Shown: positions 9,926 through 19,754, numbered from the stretch's first letter. The stretch is DNA of 63,448 nucleotides from JAWKNZ01 sp041391425 (GCA_041391425.1 JAWKNZ010000019.1:1-63448), one strand, 5' to 3'. Translations and numbers: made by a program. Notes: generated by a model from the sequence alone, not told the origin.

Positions 9926-10582
9926 ATGAAAGATCGAAATTATGAATTTGAGTCTTTAGTAGAATTTATTTTAAAGGAGATTAATAGTATTCATGAACTT
10001 TTACAGCAAGTTGAGTGGGAAAATCCAGATAGCTATGGTCAGTGGCTAGCCCAAACTTATTATTATGTTTTGCAAGCTACGAGGCTTTTATCCTATGCAG
10101 CTTCTCGTTGTTCATTTGAGCAAGAAGAGATGCATAGGTCTCTTCTAAAGGGTGCTGCTGAAGAAATGGGACATGAATTATTGGCATTAAATGACATGAA
10201 AGCGCTTTCTTTAGATATAGAAAGCTTCTCAGAATTGCCAGAAACTGCGGCGTATCATCAGACACTTTATTATGCCATTGATCATGATGGGCCTATCGCA
10301 TTGCTTGGTTATTTTTTACCGTTAGAGGGAGTGGCCTCACTTAGGATGCGCCCAATATATGAAAAGCTGTGCCAAAGTTACACAAGGAAGGCTGCTTCAT
10401 TTTTACAAGTTCACTGTGAATTAGACGTTAACCATTTTGAAGAAGGAATTAATGAACTAGAATCTTTAACGGCGGAGCAACGTGAGGTTGTTCGTCGTAA
10501 TGTAAGTATTTCAGTACAGCTATATAAGTCTATTGTATTGAGAATAATACAGGCAAATAAGGTTTCCTCCCTTGCTGCGTAG
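9926..10582 (+). CDS. Haem-oxygenase-like iron-containing redox enzyme
   Basis: This protein of about 218 residues is predicted to be all helical. EEMGHELLALNDMKAL supplies an E-x(2)-H-x(6)-D set and VHCELDVNHFEEGINEL an H-x(3)-D-x(2)-H set, the spacing seen in the haem-oxygenase-like diiron oxidase superfamily, whose members include UndA-type fatty-acid decarboxylases and N-oxygenases. The substrate cannot be read from the sequence. The start chosen is ATG 9926, preceded by AAAGGAAATGGA, rather than the earlier non-ATG-context start at 9893. It sits directly behind the acyltransferase-like gene, so the two may make and modify a fatty-acyl compound; that link is inference. Confidence 0.7.
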   Translation: MKDRNYEFESLVEFILKEINSIHELLQQVEWENPDSYGQWLAQTYYYVLQATRLLSYAASRCSFEQEEMHRSLLKGAAEEMGHELLALNDMKALSLDIESFSELPETAAYHQTLYYAIDHDGPIALLGYFLPLEGVASLRMRPIYEKLCQSYTRKAASFLQVHCELDVNHFEEGINELESLTAEQREVVRRNVSISVQLYKSIVLRIIQANKVSSLAA

Positions 10583-10657
10583 AGAGGAATGTTTATTTAT
10601 TAGTCTAGCTGTTTAATATTTAACCAAAAATAAGTGGATATTTAGAAATAACGTAAT

Positions 10658-10675
10658 ATTCTATCTAGGTAGAAT
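10658..10675. promoter_or_regulatory. Palindromic operator candidate
   Basis: ATTCTATCTAGGTAGAAT is an 18-base near-perfect palindrome with one mismatched pair. It lies about 140 bp before the XRE regulator and downstream of the diiron gene, in a region with no coding potential, and is a plausible autoregulatory site. Confidence 0.35.
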
Positions 10676-10815
10676 CCTGAGTTTTTTGGGCTTATTAACT
10701 AGAAATCATAATTTATATAAGGGATAACCATATTTAGCGCTGAATTGCATTGTATTTTTGCCTTAAATTAAGATACAATTGAGTATAGTTGGTGCAACGA
10801 AGTTAAGGTTTTCCA

Positions 10816-11130
10816 ATGGATCTAGGTGATCAAAAGGCTACGGTTGAGCTTCGAAAGGCTACGTTAGGCCTTTTTCTAAAAAATGGGCGCGAAGAGCGAA
10901 ATATGACACAAAGTGAAGTTGCTGGCTTTTTGGGGTATTCTACACCCCAGATTGTTAGCAATTGGGAGCGGGGGCTGGCAACACCTCCTTTAAAGGTAAT
11001 ACCTAAGCTCGCTTTTCTTTATGGTATTGAGCCGAAGACTTTCATAGATGCTTTTAATAGTTATCGCTGTCAGCTGCTATCATTGCAAAAGCGTGAAATT
11101 GAAGATTTATTTAAACGTATGGGGAGATAG
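10816..11130 (+). CDS. XRE-family helix-turn-helix regulator
   Basis: A 104-residue protein that is mostly one HTH_3 domain: LKNGREERNMTQSEVAGFLG, then TPQIVSNWERGLATPPLKVI and LAFLYGIEPKTFID, covering residues 16-75. A short helical tail (LLSLQKREIEDLFKRM) could serve dimerisation. It stands alone between the diiron gene and a convergent unknown gene. Weak promoter elements (TTGTAT and TACAAT, 18 bp apart, near 10750-10779) and the palindrome at 10658 precede it. Target genes are unknown; the adjacent acyltransferase/diiron pair is the obvious candidate. Confidence 0.85.
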   Translation: MDLGDQKATVELRKATLGLFLKNGREERNMTQSEVAGFLGYSTPQIVSNWERGLATPPLKVIPKLAFLYGIEPKTFIDAFNSYRCQLLSLQKREIEDLFKRMGR

Positions 11131-11193
11131 TCTTTTCACTATTTTACCTTTTTCAAGTCTATGGCATCCTATTGCGGAATATAGAGTTGTTTT

Positions 11194-11922
11194 CTAATGG
11201 GCATGTCTGAACATGCAGTCTGCACGAGATGCTCCACTTCTGTGCATTACTTTATGAACTTTTATTGCATTTAGCATGTATTCTACGTATCCATGCTTGT
11301 TGAATAGTGGTGCTGTAAATTTATTTTCTATGACAACATGTATTGGACCTGATATTTCAGATTGGCTGTGAGGGCCGACGTTATAATATAGGATCTCAGG
11401 CTTTTTTAATTGGCAGGTTTTTTTGGCAGTTTCAAAAATTTTCTCTGTTACTTCCTCATTGCGTAAATATAACTCCCACCAAGGTTTGCACAACAGTTCG
11501 TCTAATGTGTAGCTGCATAGTGAATAAAACCGATAATTTCTAAATACCTGCGTCCATGCTGCTGTATCATAAATTTCAATGACAATATTGTCTTCCAATT
11601 TTTGGAGGAGGGTTGAAGGTGGTCGGACAGATAATTCTTTCATCATCGACCAAAGCATTTGCTTGTCATCAACTATGGAATATCCATTATTAATTACAGC
11701 TAGGCAATTTTTTGTATAGCGTCGAAAGTCTTTTATAGTCTTTTCTTGCTGCTTTCTATCCAAATTGAGAAAATTAAGTGGAGCCTCCTCGCGGTAAGGA
11801 ACAGCCTTAATTTCAGTATCTTTCATAAGTGAACAAAAAGTACTCAACAGCTTTAGATATTCCCTGACTAGATTGTCTTTGGAAGAGTGGGCTGGTGATG
11901 TCTTGTACATAATGAACCTCAT
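11194..11922 (-). CDS. Hypothetical protein
   Basis: About 242 residues, not recognised. The start is placed at ATG 11922 because AGGAGAG lies seven bases upstream; a longer frame from 11943 lacks such a site. The central segment AWTQVFRNYRFYSLCSYTLD followed by a Trp pair (KPWWELYLR) and the C-terminal HVVIENKFTAPLF could form a PAS-like fold, but this is only an impression. No signal peptide or membrane segment. It converges with the XRE gene. Confidence 0.6.
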   Translation of the reverse strand: MRFIMYKTSPAHSSKDNLVREYLKLLSTFCSLMKDTEIKAVPYREEAPLNFLNLDRKQQEKTIKDFRRYTKNCLAVINNGYSIVDDKQMLWSMMKELSVRPPSTLLQKLEDNIVIEIYDTAAWTQVFRNYRFYSLCSYTLDELLCKPWWELYLRNEEVTEKIFETAKKTCQLKKPEILYYNVGPHSQSEISGPIHVVIENKFTAPLFNKHGYVEYMLNAIKVHKVMHRSGASRADCMFRHAH

Positions 11923-12145
11923 AGATTCTCTCCTGCTACCCATTCTATAACAGATTGTGCAAATAAAGTCACTGTAGATAGATAGTAAAAATTATTGTTT
12001 ATTTACAAAGTGTTATGAATTATTTGAGCTAAAGTCTTTACAGATCAGCTGGTTATTGGCTCTTGAAAATGCTTAAAATACTACCAATTATTTGGAAAGG
12101 GGATGTGTCACATATTAGTGGAATTGAGGGTATATAAAGGTGGAT

Positions 12146-12175
12146 TTGATTATGTAAAAATTCAGTTAATACTAT
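12146..12175 (+). promoter_or_regulatory. Sigma70-type promoter of the cus operon
   Basis: TTGATT and TACTAT separated by 18 bp, about 50 bp before the first gene of the efflux operon. No clear CueR- or CusR-type operator was found. Confidence 0.4.
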
Positions 12176-12228
12176 AGCATTATTAAATAAAAGTGTGGGC
12201 TTGACTATTTTTAAAAACAGAAAGGGTG

Positions 12229-13437
12229 ATGGTGCCTCTGATATTAACGACAATGTTATTTATGCTTTCACAGGATGTATTTGCGAAGGCTGCTCATTTA
12301 AAAGATGTAATTGGAGCTGCATTTTCAAAAAATCCAGAAATTCAATCATTACAGAAGAAGGTTCAGGCAAAAATAGAATATTCTAAAGGACAATCAGCGC
12401 TTAGTGACCCGATGATTGGTGTGTCGCAATTAGAGCGGGGAAATGTAACCCGATATTGGACTATTGCGCAAAGAATAGACTTTCCTTTTAAGTATAATTT
12501 GCGAGAAAAAATACAAAGAAGCAAAGCGGATGAAGTAAAACAATTATTAGAAGAGGTGAGGCTTGCTCTTCGCGCAGAGGTTATTACGACGTATTATGGA
12601 ATTTATGCGATTCAAAAAATCAAGGAGTTGACTCGTAATGACTTAGAGAAAATTAAAGAGTTTTCTCGTATTGCTGAGACTAAATATGCGGCGGGCAGTG
12701 CTCCGATGCAAGACTCTATGAAGGCGCATTTTATTCAAACGCAAGTGGAAGCGGATCTAATAGCTTTGAATCAAGAAGAGGATGGATTGCAGGCTAGAAT
12801 GGGGGAGCTGGTAGGACAGTTAAGTCCGACGGATTTTATGTTGGCAAAGCTTGATCTTCCTGTGCCTAATTTGTCATTATCTGCAATTAAGTTGAATGCT
12901 GACTCTTCTCCACTTATTAAGCAAAAACAAGTTGAGCTTGAGAGTGCTCAGTTAGAGACACGCCTCTCGAGGCTAGGTTATGCACCAGATTTTCAGTTAC
13001 GTTATCAGGGGTACTTGTCAGGTGATCCGAAAAGTTCTCAGATTATAACATTAGAAATGTCAGTCCCCCTTTGGTTTTGGGGAAAGACTGCGAACGAAAA
13101 GGCGGCAGTTTGGCAACAGGCAAGTAAGGAATTCGAACTCTCTAATGCTGTTCAAAGTGTTGAAGCTAGAATTTCATCCTTGAAATCGAAGGTAAGAAAT
13201 CAGTTTGAGCTTCTCAATATTTTTAAGACCAGTTTGATACCACAAGCGGTAACATCTTATGAATCTTCTATCGATGCCTATAAAGCGAGTAAAATTAATT
13301 TTCTCGAATTGCTTGACAGTGAAAGATCTTTGCTCAAAGTTCAAATTGCTTACTTTAGAACGTTGACACAATATATTGCTAGTGTAACCCAACTAGAATT
13401 ATCACTAGGTCAAGCGATTTCTGGATTAGGAACTTGA
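12229..13437 (+). CDS. CusC/CzcC-type outer-membrane efflux protein
   Basis: About 402 residues with a signal peptide (MVPLILTTMLFMLSQDVFA) and TolC-family helical hairpins. The repeats appear as SKNPEIQSLQKKVQAKIEYSK near residue 31 and a second long coiled region from about 230 (SSPLIKQKQVELESAQLETR). It forms the outer-membrane channel of a tripartite heavy-metal pump. ATG 12229 is preferred over GTG 12226; AAAGGG lies just upstream. It is the first gene of a three-gene operon, ending 18 bp before the likely CusB start. Confidence 0.9.
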   Translation: MVPLILTTMLFMLSQDVFAKAAHLKDVIGAAFSKNPEIQSLQKKVQAKIEYSKGQSALSDPMIGVSQLERGNVTRYWTIAQRIDFPFKYNLREKIQRSKADEVKQLLEEVRLALRAEVITTYYGIYAIQKIKELTRNDLEKIKEFSRIAETKYAAGSAPMQDSMKAHFIQTQVEADLIALNQEEDGLQARMGELVGQLSPTDFMLAKLDLPVPNLSLSAIKLNADSSPLIKQKQVELESAQLETRLSRLGYAPDFQLRYQGYLSGDPKSSQIITLEMSVPLWFWGKTANEKAAVWQQASKEFELSNAVQSVEARISSLKSKVRNQFELLNIFKTSLIPQAVTSYESSIDAYKASKINFLELLDSERSLLKVQIAYFRTLTQYIASVTQLELSLGQAISGLGT

Positions 13438-13454
13438 ATAAAAGGATACTCCCG

Positions 13455-14591
13455 ATGAAAAAACAGTTCTGGATTTTTATTGTTTTAGTTATGACGATTG
13501 TTTCCGGTTATTTCTTATGGTCAAAATTATTAGTGAATCATGAGATGGTTGCACAAGAAGGTAATGAGCATAATCATTCTCATCAGGAACAAATTTCTAG
13601 TATTGAAAAATCTAAAGATATATATGTTTGTCCTATGCATCCACAAATTATATCAGACAAGCCCGGACAAAAATGCCCGATATGTGGGATGGATTTGGTG
13701 TTATCGACGCAGCAAGGTAACGACCAAACGGAAGAACCATCAAATGAAACTCCAAAGGGCTTAGCTGCGATTGATCTTTCACAGTCGCGTAGGCAAATGA
13801 TTGGTTTGAAACTAGCAAAAGTCGAAAATAAGGTATTGTTTAAGACTATTCGAGCACCAGGTCGAGCAGCGTTTGATCCAGAATTATATACGGTTCAGGC
13901 GGAATACCAGCAGGCATTGAGGCAGATGCAGAGGGTGAAAAATAGCCCTTTAAACAGTGTTAAAACTAACGTGGCTCGTATGCTTGATTCTGCGCGTGTT
14001 AGGCTTAAAGTATTGGGGCTATCTGATAGCCAAATTGAATCGATAAAGCCAAATCAAGATATTTCAGAAAGCTTGTTGGTGTATGAGAAGGGAAAGCCAG
14101 TATGGATTTACGCTGATGTTTATGAGATGGACTTACGCAATATTGAAAAAGGACAGTCAGTAAAGATTACGGCGAATTATTTGGAAGGCCTTACGATTCC
14201 AGCCGTTGTTGCTTCTACGGATCAAGTGATCAATCCCGAAACTCGCACAGCTAAAATAAGGGTGAAGGTAAATAAGTCACCAGTGAAACTTAGGCCAGAG
14301 TCTTATGTTGATGTGCAAATTTATGTACCTCAAGGTAAGCATATTGCCGTTCCACTGGATGCTATTGTCGATACAGGCGATGAAACATATGTTTTTGTCC
14401 ATCAAGGAGAAGGAAGGCTACTACCTAAGCGTGTTGATGTTTCATTCAGGGCTGGAGATCAGGTTGCGATTAGAAGTGGTGTCGATGAGGGAGAGGAAAT
14501 TGTCGTTAGTGGTAACTTTTTAGTGAATTCTGAATCCCAGTTAAAAGGTGTGTTGAAGGATATGGCTGCTTCAAACCAACATCAGCATTAG
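13455..14591 (+). CDS. cusB: CusB-type membrane fusion protein with metal-binding motif
   Basis: About 378 residues. An N-terminal membrane anchor (FWIFIVLVMTIVSGYFLW) is followed by a His-rich stretch (NEHNHSHQEQ) and a heavy-metal-binding motif YVCPMHPQI...CPICGMDLV, both typical of periplasmic adaptors of Cu/Ag pumps. Then come the barrel-sandwich and beta-barrel domains (VWIYADVYEMDLRNIEKGQS, NPETRTAKIRVKVN) and a His-ending tail (NQHQH). It links the inner-membrane pump to the outer-membrane channel and can hand metal to the pump. ATG 13455 with AAAGGA is preferred to an upstream TTG at 13434. Confidence 0.93.
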   Translation: MKKQFWIFIVLVMTIVSGYFLWSKLLVNHEMVAQEGNEHNHSHQEQISSIEKSKDIYVCPMHPQIISDKPGQKCPICGMDLVLSTQQGNDQTEEPSNETPKGLAAIDLSQSRRQMIGLKLAKVENKVLFKTIRAPGRAAFDPELYTVQAEYQQALRQMQRVKNSPLNSVKTNVARMLDSARVRLKVLGLSDSQIESIKPNQDISESLLVYEKGKPVWIYADVYEMDLRNIEKGQSVKITANYLEGLTIPAVVASTDQVINPETRTAKIRVKVNKSPVKLRPESYVDVQIYVPQGKHIAVPLDAIVDTGDETYVFVHQGEGRLLPKRVDVSFRAGDQVAIRSGVDEGEEIVVSGNFLVNSESQLKGVLKDMAASNQHQH

Positions 14592-14601
14592 GAAAGATAT
14601 T

Positions 14602-17600
14602 ATGATCAACAAGATCATCGAGTTTTCAGGTAAAAATAAATTTCTCATTATTGGATTTTCTATTTTGCTTGGTTTGTCAGGCTGGGTGAGCTTTAAGAAA
14701 ATCCCAGTTGATGCTATTCCTGACTTATCTGATACGCAAGTAATTGTCTATTCTCGCTGGAATGTTAGTCCCGATATTATTGAAGATCAAGTAACCTATC
14801 CCATTGTGACGAGTTTATTAGGAGTGCCAAAAGTAAAGGATATTAGAGGGATTTCTACCTTTGGGGTATCTTTTGTCTATGCGATTTTTGAAGATGGTAC
14901 TGATATTTATTGGGCTAGAAGTAGGGTTCTTGAATATTTGTCTAAAATATTGCCCAATCTTCCCTCTGGAGTTTCTACTGAGCTTGGACCTGATGCGACA
15001 GGAGTGGGTTGGGTTTATCAGTATGCATTGCGAGATGTTTCGGGAAAACACTCTCTAGCGGAATTACGATCTTATCAAGATTGGTTTTTGCGCTACCAAT
15101 TGCAGTCAGTTTCCGGAGTTTCTGAAGTCGCCTCTATTGGTGGCTTTGAAAAACAATATCAAGTTGAAGTCAAGCCGAATGCATTACGTTCTTTTAATAT
15201 AACCCTTAAACAAGTGATTAATGCTATAAAAAAAGGAAATGGCGAAGTTGGTGCACGAGTGATGGAGTTTGCTGGAACTGAGTATATGGTTCGAGCTAGA
15301 GGTTATGTTAAATCGCGAGAAGATATTGAGAATATTGTGGTGACGGCCACTAAATCAGGAGTGCCGATATATGTAAAAAATGTAGCTAATGTTAAGATCG
15401 GACCGCAGATAAGGCGAGGTGTTGCTGATCTGAATGGTGAAGGAGATACAGTAGGTGGTATTATTGTCATGCGTTTTGGAGAAAACGCAAGTGAGGTGAT
15501 TTCTAGAGTTAAGCAAAAGTTATCTTCTCTGAAGCCCTCCCTTCCGGAGGGCATTGAAATTGTTGAAACCTATGATAGAAGTCATTTAATTGAACGATCT
15601 ATAGCCACGTTGTTGCACGAATTAAAGTTAGAGTTGATCATTGTCGGTATCGTTATACTTATTTTTCTCTTTCATCTTCCTAGTGCTTTTGTGCCTATTA
15701 TTACATTGCCTTTGGCTGTTCTTGTTAGCTTTATCCCCATGTACCTTTTTGGGGTTTCGGCAAATATTATGTCTCTTGGCGGTATTGCTATCGCTATTGG
15801 AGCAATGGTTGACGCAGCTCTTATTGTTGTTGAAAACTGTTATAATAAGTTGGAAAAATGGCAGAATGGCTCTAAAAAAGAAGCCGTCACGGCTGTCGTT
15901 ATTTCAGCTGTCAAAGAAGTTGGTCCCTCTAGTTTCTATTCTTTGCTTGTAATCGCTATATCTTTTTTACCTATATTTGCATTGGAGCAGCAAGAGGGAC
16001 GTCTTTTTATTCCACTAGCATATACAAAAACATTAGCTATGTTGGTGGCAGCATTTTTTTCCATTACTGTAGTTCCAGCTCTTTTGGTTTTAATTCATCG
16101 TAGAAGAGAGATAAATGCTTCTCCTAAGATCTTGTCTCGTTTTTTAAACTATTTTTTTGTTGGTAAGCTAGTTGATGAAAGCCATCACCCAATCAGTAAG
16201 ATATTGCATAAAATTTATGACCCAGTTGTACTCTGGATGGTTAATTACCGTAAAACTGTTATTGTCTTAGCTACTATGATGATTATTGCCACTGTGCCGG
16301 TATATTTTAAACTCGGAAGTGAATTTATGCCACCTCTTAATGAAGGCTCTCTTCTTTATATGCCGACAACAATGCCAGGTATTTCTATTCGAGAAGCGCA
16401 AGATCTTCTTCAAAAACAAGATAAGATTTTGCGCACTTTCCCCGAAGTTGAAAGTGTTTTTGGCAAGGTTGGTAGAGCAGAAACTTCTACAGATCCGGCT
16501 CCCCTTTCAATGGTGGAAACTACCATTGTGTTAAAAGATCAAAGTCAATGGAGGTATAAAGAAAGGTGGTATTCTTTTTTGCCAGAGTTTATGCATGCAT
16601 TGTTTAATTGGGTGTTGCCAGAGCATATCACTTGGGAAGAGTTGATTAACGAGATGGATAAGAAAATGAAATTCCCAGGTACAACCAACGCATGGACTAT
16701 GCCAATTAAAGCACGATTAGATATGCTTTCAACTGGTATCCGCACTCCGATTGGAATTAAAATTTATGGAAGTACTAGCAAAGAAATAGAGAATATTGGC
16801 ATAGGAATCGAAAAAATCTTAAATGATGTCCCAGGGACTCGTAGTGTTTTTGCCGAGAGGGTGAGTGGTGGGTATTTTTTAGATTTTAATTTTAATCGAG
16901 AAGCTCTTGGTAGATATGGAATATCAATTGCTGATGCGCAAGAAGTTATCCAGCATGCGGTTGGGGGTGGGAGTGTATCGACTACAGTTGAAGGGCGTGA
17001 ACGTTACTCTATCAATGTACGCTATGCTTCTGCTTATCGTTCTACGATTGATGATTTAGAGCGCATCTTAATTTCGACAGCTACTGGGAAACAGATTCCT
17101 TTAAAAGAAGTGGCAACTATTTCAAGGTTAACAGGGCCAGGTATGGTTCGCACTGAAAATGGCTTATTAGCTGGTTATGTTTTTGTAGATGTTTCAGTAA
17201 GCGATATCGGAGGGTACGTTAAGCAGGCACAAAAAGCTGTGGAGTCGCAGCTCAGTTTACCACCTGGCTATTCTCTTGAATGGAGTGGGCAGTATAAAAG
17301 TATGCTCAGGGTTCAGGAGAAGCTTAAGGTGATATTGCCAATAACGTTGGCAATTATATTGTTTTTGGTTTTTAAAAATACTGGTACGTTTACGGAAACT
17401 TTAATTATTGCTTTGGGCATTCCGTTTTCGGCAATTGGTGCAATCTGGCTTCTTTATCTTCTCGGATATAATATGAGCGTAGCTGTCTGGGTAGGCTTAA
17501 TTGCGCTTGTTGGAATCGATGCGGAAATGGCAGTATTTATGCTTCTATATCTCAATATGGCTTACAATAAACGTAAAAAAGAAGGAGGGATGAATACTTT

Positions 17601-17847
17601 TGATGACTTAAGGGAGGCGATTCGCGATGGTGCTGTGAAGCGACTGCGCCCAAAAATGATGACTGTTTTGACCACTTTTTTTGCTCTCGTCCCCATCCTG
17701 TTAATGCCAATCTCTGAAGCAGGTGCTGATGTGATGAAGCGTATGGCGGCGCCTATGATTGGCGGTATTTTTTCTTCTTTTCTCTTAGAGCTTTTAGTTT
17801 ATCCCGCTATTTTTGCTGTGTGGAAGGGAAGAAAATTGAATAGATGA
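14602..17847 (+). CDS. cusA: CusA-type RND heavy-metal efflux pump
   Basis: 1081 residues, the usual length for HME-RND transporters. Seen: the N-terminal membrane helix, GAMVDAALIVVEN with the proton-relay Asp near 404, and the large periplasmic loops. The Met triad that binds Cu(I)/Ag(I) in E. coli CusA is present as LLYM near 587, APLSM near 637 and RLDM near 708, which points to Cu/Ag rather than Co/Zn/Cd. No frameshift over 3.2 kb. ATG 14602 follows GGAAAG, 10 bp after cusB. It should work with the two genes upstream to export copper or silver across the envelope. Confidence 0.96.
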   Translation: MINKIIEFSGKNKFLIIGFSILLGLSGWVSFKKIPVDAIPDLSDTQVIVYSRWNVSPDIIEDQVTYPIVTSLLGVPKVKDIRGISTFGVSFVYAIFEDGTDIYWARSRVLEYLSKILPNLPSGVSTELGPDATGVGWVYQYALRDVSGKHSLAELRSYQDWFLRYQLQSVSGVSEVASIGGFEKQYQVEVKPNALRSFNITLKQVINAIKKGNGEVGARVMEFAGTEYMVRARGYVKSREDIENIVVTATKSGVPIYVKNVANVKIGPQIRRGVADLNGEGDTVGGIIVMRFGENASEVISRVKQKLSSLKPSLPEGIEIVETYDRSHLIERSIATLLHELKLELIIVGIVILIFLFHLPSAFVPIITLPLAVLVSFIPMYLFGVSANIMSLGGIAIAIGAMVDAALIVVENCYNKLEKWQNGSKKEAVTAVVISAVKEVGPSSFYSLLVIAISFLPIFALEQQEGRLFIPLAYTKTLAMLVAAFFSITVVPALLVLIHRRREINASPKILSRFLNYFFVGKLVDESHHPISKILHKIYDPVVLWMVNYRKTVIVLATMMIIATVPVYFKLGSEFMPPLNEGSLLYMPTTMPGISIREAQDLLQKQDKILRTFPEVESVFGKVGRAETSTDPAPLSMVETTIVLKDQSQWRYKERWYSFLPEFMHALFNWVLPEHITWEELINEMDKKMKFPGTTNAWTMPIKARLDMLSTGIRTPIGIKIYGSTSKEIENIGIGIEKILNDVPGTRSVFAERVSGGYFLDFNFNREALGRYGISIADAQEVIQHAVGGGSVSTTVEGRERYSINVRYASAYRSTIDDLERILISTATGKQIPLKEVATISRLTGPGMVRTENGLLAGYVFVDVSVSDIGGYVKQAQKAVESQLSLPPGYSLEWSGQYKSMLRVQEKLKVILPITLAIILFLVFKNTGTFTETLIIALGIPFSAIGAIWLLYLLGYNMSVAVWVGLIALVGIDAEMAVFMLLYLNMAYNKRKKEGGMNTFDDLREAIRDGAVKRLRPKMMTVLTTFFALVPILLMPISEAGADVMKRMAAPMIGGIFSSFLLELLVYPAIFAVWKGRKLNR

Positions 17848-17916
17848 TAATTTCTTCTAAAGAATTTATTTTTCGAAGGTAAATCAATAAAGATCTTATG
17901 TTTGTTAGAAATGCTT

Positions 17917-18095
17917 GGGCGTGTTGACGTTTCATTTCCTACTACGAGCCAAACCCTTGAGTCACAACGTTGTCATGGTTTCAAAAATTATCCTCAATGT
18001 ACATCTAGTACACCTCCGGTAATTTTTGAAACCCTTCCTAGCTGCGACTTTCAAGTATTTGTCTCTCGCTACGAAAATGAAATGTCAACACGCCC
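17917..18095. mobile_element. MITE-like palindromic element related to the IS5-family copy
   Basis: A 179-bp element with terminal inverted repeats: GGGCGTGTTGACGTTTCAT on the left, ATGAAATGTCAACACGCCC on the right. The termini match those of the IS at 51097. The interior is itself palindromic (GGTTTCAAAAATTA against TAATTTTTGAAACC) with a TGTACATCTAGTACAC centre. It carries no gene and abuts the stop codon of the gene at 18095. Confidence 0.8.
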
Positions 18096-18596
18096 TAGTT
18101 TAATTTATCTAAGGAAAGTATGTCGATTGAAATTTTTTCAAAGTTGATTCCAATTTCTTCTAAAAACGAAAGGTCGACAATATTTTGGAGATCAACAGCG
18201 TTTTTTTGGGCTAGCTGTGGAAGAAGCTCGAGTAATGCTGTGTTAAATTCATTTCTTAATAGATCGAAGTCATGGGCAGCTTCCACCATAAAGATTGATT
18301 TAAAAAAAATTTGTACTAATTGCTCTTCAGTAACTTGGGTTTTAATGACACTAGAGTGGGTTGTTTCGACCAAGCCCTTTAGAAATTCACTTAAGATAGG
18401 TTGTACCAAATATGGTGATGTTTTTCTTTTTTTTAAGGTTGCGTTGATAGCATGATATTGTAAAGGTATCGAGTTTTTTTCATCTAAGGGAATTTTAGAA
18501 ACTGCTAGAGACTTCCTTAATATAAAATATGCCTTCAAATTTTCTTCTACCAACTTAAAATGTCTTTGGTTTGAAAATTTTATTAATTAGATTCAT
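18095..18596 (-). pseudogene. Hypothetical protein, frameshifted and 3'-truncated
   Basis: The long frame starts at a TTG (18553) without a ribosome site. Upstream, ATG 18596 preceded by GAGGTTTG opens MNLINKIFKPKTF and would join the long frame if one T were removed from a T4 run near 18566. The helical protein (about 165 residues) has no recognised domain; acidic segments such as VVEAAHDFDLLRNEF-like helices dominate. The stop codon TAG is formed at the junction with the MITE, so the original C-terminus is probably lost. Confidence 0.5.
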
Positions 18597-19007
18597 CAAA
18601 CCTCGCTTAGTTACACGCCCGAGGTTAATATCGATATAGAGAGCCTGAAAACTAAACAAAACTTGTTTACATGTCAAAAATATTTTATTATGGGTGTATC
18701 TTCTTATCTGAATAAAATTTTATTTGAGTGAGTCATGTTTTTATAATGTCGGTATATCTGCGTATAGATATAGGTTTAATATATAGCCGGCTGTGTTTTA
18801 GGATAGAAGTATTTGCCTTCAATAAATTTTTCATATTAATATTACTTTATTTTTATAATACATACAGATATTGAGCAACTTTCTGATGATTTTTTGATAT
18901 TTTGCTGACAACTATAGGGTTATTGATTAAATAATAAGCAAAACAGTAGTCCTGCTTGCTATGAGATGGAGTGGGTAGTTGGTAAAATAATCACAAATGA
19001 GAGCAAA
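18597..19007. other. AT-rich intergenic region
   Basis: No gene seen. It lies between divergent genes and should hold their promoters; several TATAAT-like hexamers make a unique choice impossible. Confidence 0.4.
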
Positions 19008-19406
19008 ATGAGATTGTGTAAAGAAGCTATATTTTTTTTCATGGCAATTCTAACTGCTGTATCACTTTTAGATTTACAAGCAAATGCATTTGCTGCGGCT
19101 ACTAATGTCGAAGATGACGTTAAAAAATCTGAGTTAACTTGCTGGTATGAAGAAGGTGGTTATGATGATGAAAGTATTGTAGTTTCGTTAGAGAATGGGA
19201 TTATAGAATCATTGCTATATAATTCGTATCAAGGAGAGGTTGGCCCATTTGTTAAATCAAATGCGAATACTTTTGAATACACTGATGATAGTTTGATTAT
19301 CAATCATATCATTTCTTTTGGGCCTGGGTTGAAGTCAGCGACTTTGCTTGTTGTTTACAAAGATGGCGGTTCTGTCTTAAACAATCAATTTTTTCAATGT
19401 TGGTGA
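19008..19406 (+). CDS. Small secreted protein
   Basis: 132 residues from ATG 19008 (GAGAG upstream). A clear signal peptide (about residues 1-26, FFFMAILTAVSLLDLQANAFA) precedes an acidic mature domain with two cysteines (LTCWYEEGG near the start, FFQCW at the very end) that could form a disulphide. Not recognised. A longer frame from 18966 would hide the signal peptide and is rejected. A hairpin follows 70 bp downstream. Confidence 0.7.
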   Translation: MRLCKEAIFFFMAILTAVSLLDLQANAFAAATNVEDDVKKSELTCWYEEGGYDDESIVVSLENGIIESLLYNSYQGEVGPFVKSNANTFEYTDDSLIINHIISFGPGLKSATLLVVYKDGGSVLNNQFFQCW

Positions 19407-19475
19407 ATAATAGCTATTTAATGTTAGTGTTTTAAAAAATAACTGAGTTTTGTAACTTATCATTTTATAATTTTT

Positions 19476-19505
19476 AAGAGGGGCCTTTATTGAGTCCCCT
19501 TTTAA
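19476..19505 (+). terminator. Rho-independent terminator candidate
   Basis: AAGAGGGG, a 12-base loop, then CCCC followed by TTTT, 70 bp after the small secreted protein gene. Confidence 0.5.
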
Positions 19506-19754
19506 AATACTCCATCCGGATATTTAGACCTACATACCTTTCTATAATTGAAGCAATGTTAGCGAAAAATAATTTATGTCCTATTGAAATTGGAACGTTT
19601 GAAATTCTTCGATTGTTCAAAGGCTAACTTTCGTTTATTTCGATTTGGTCGTTTTTATGTAGTTTGTTATAATCATGCCATCAATCATAAAATATCTAGG
19701 CCCGCATTAGTGTCCGTTTTTACCGTAGGTTTTTCTTTTTTTGGAGGCTGGGAA

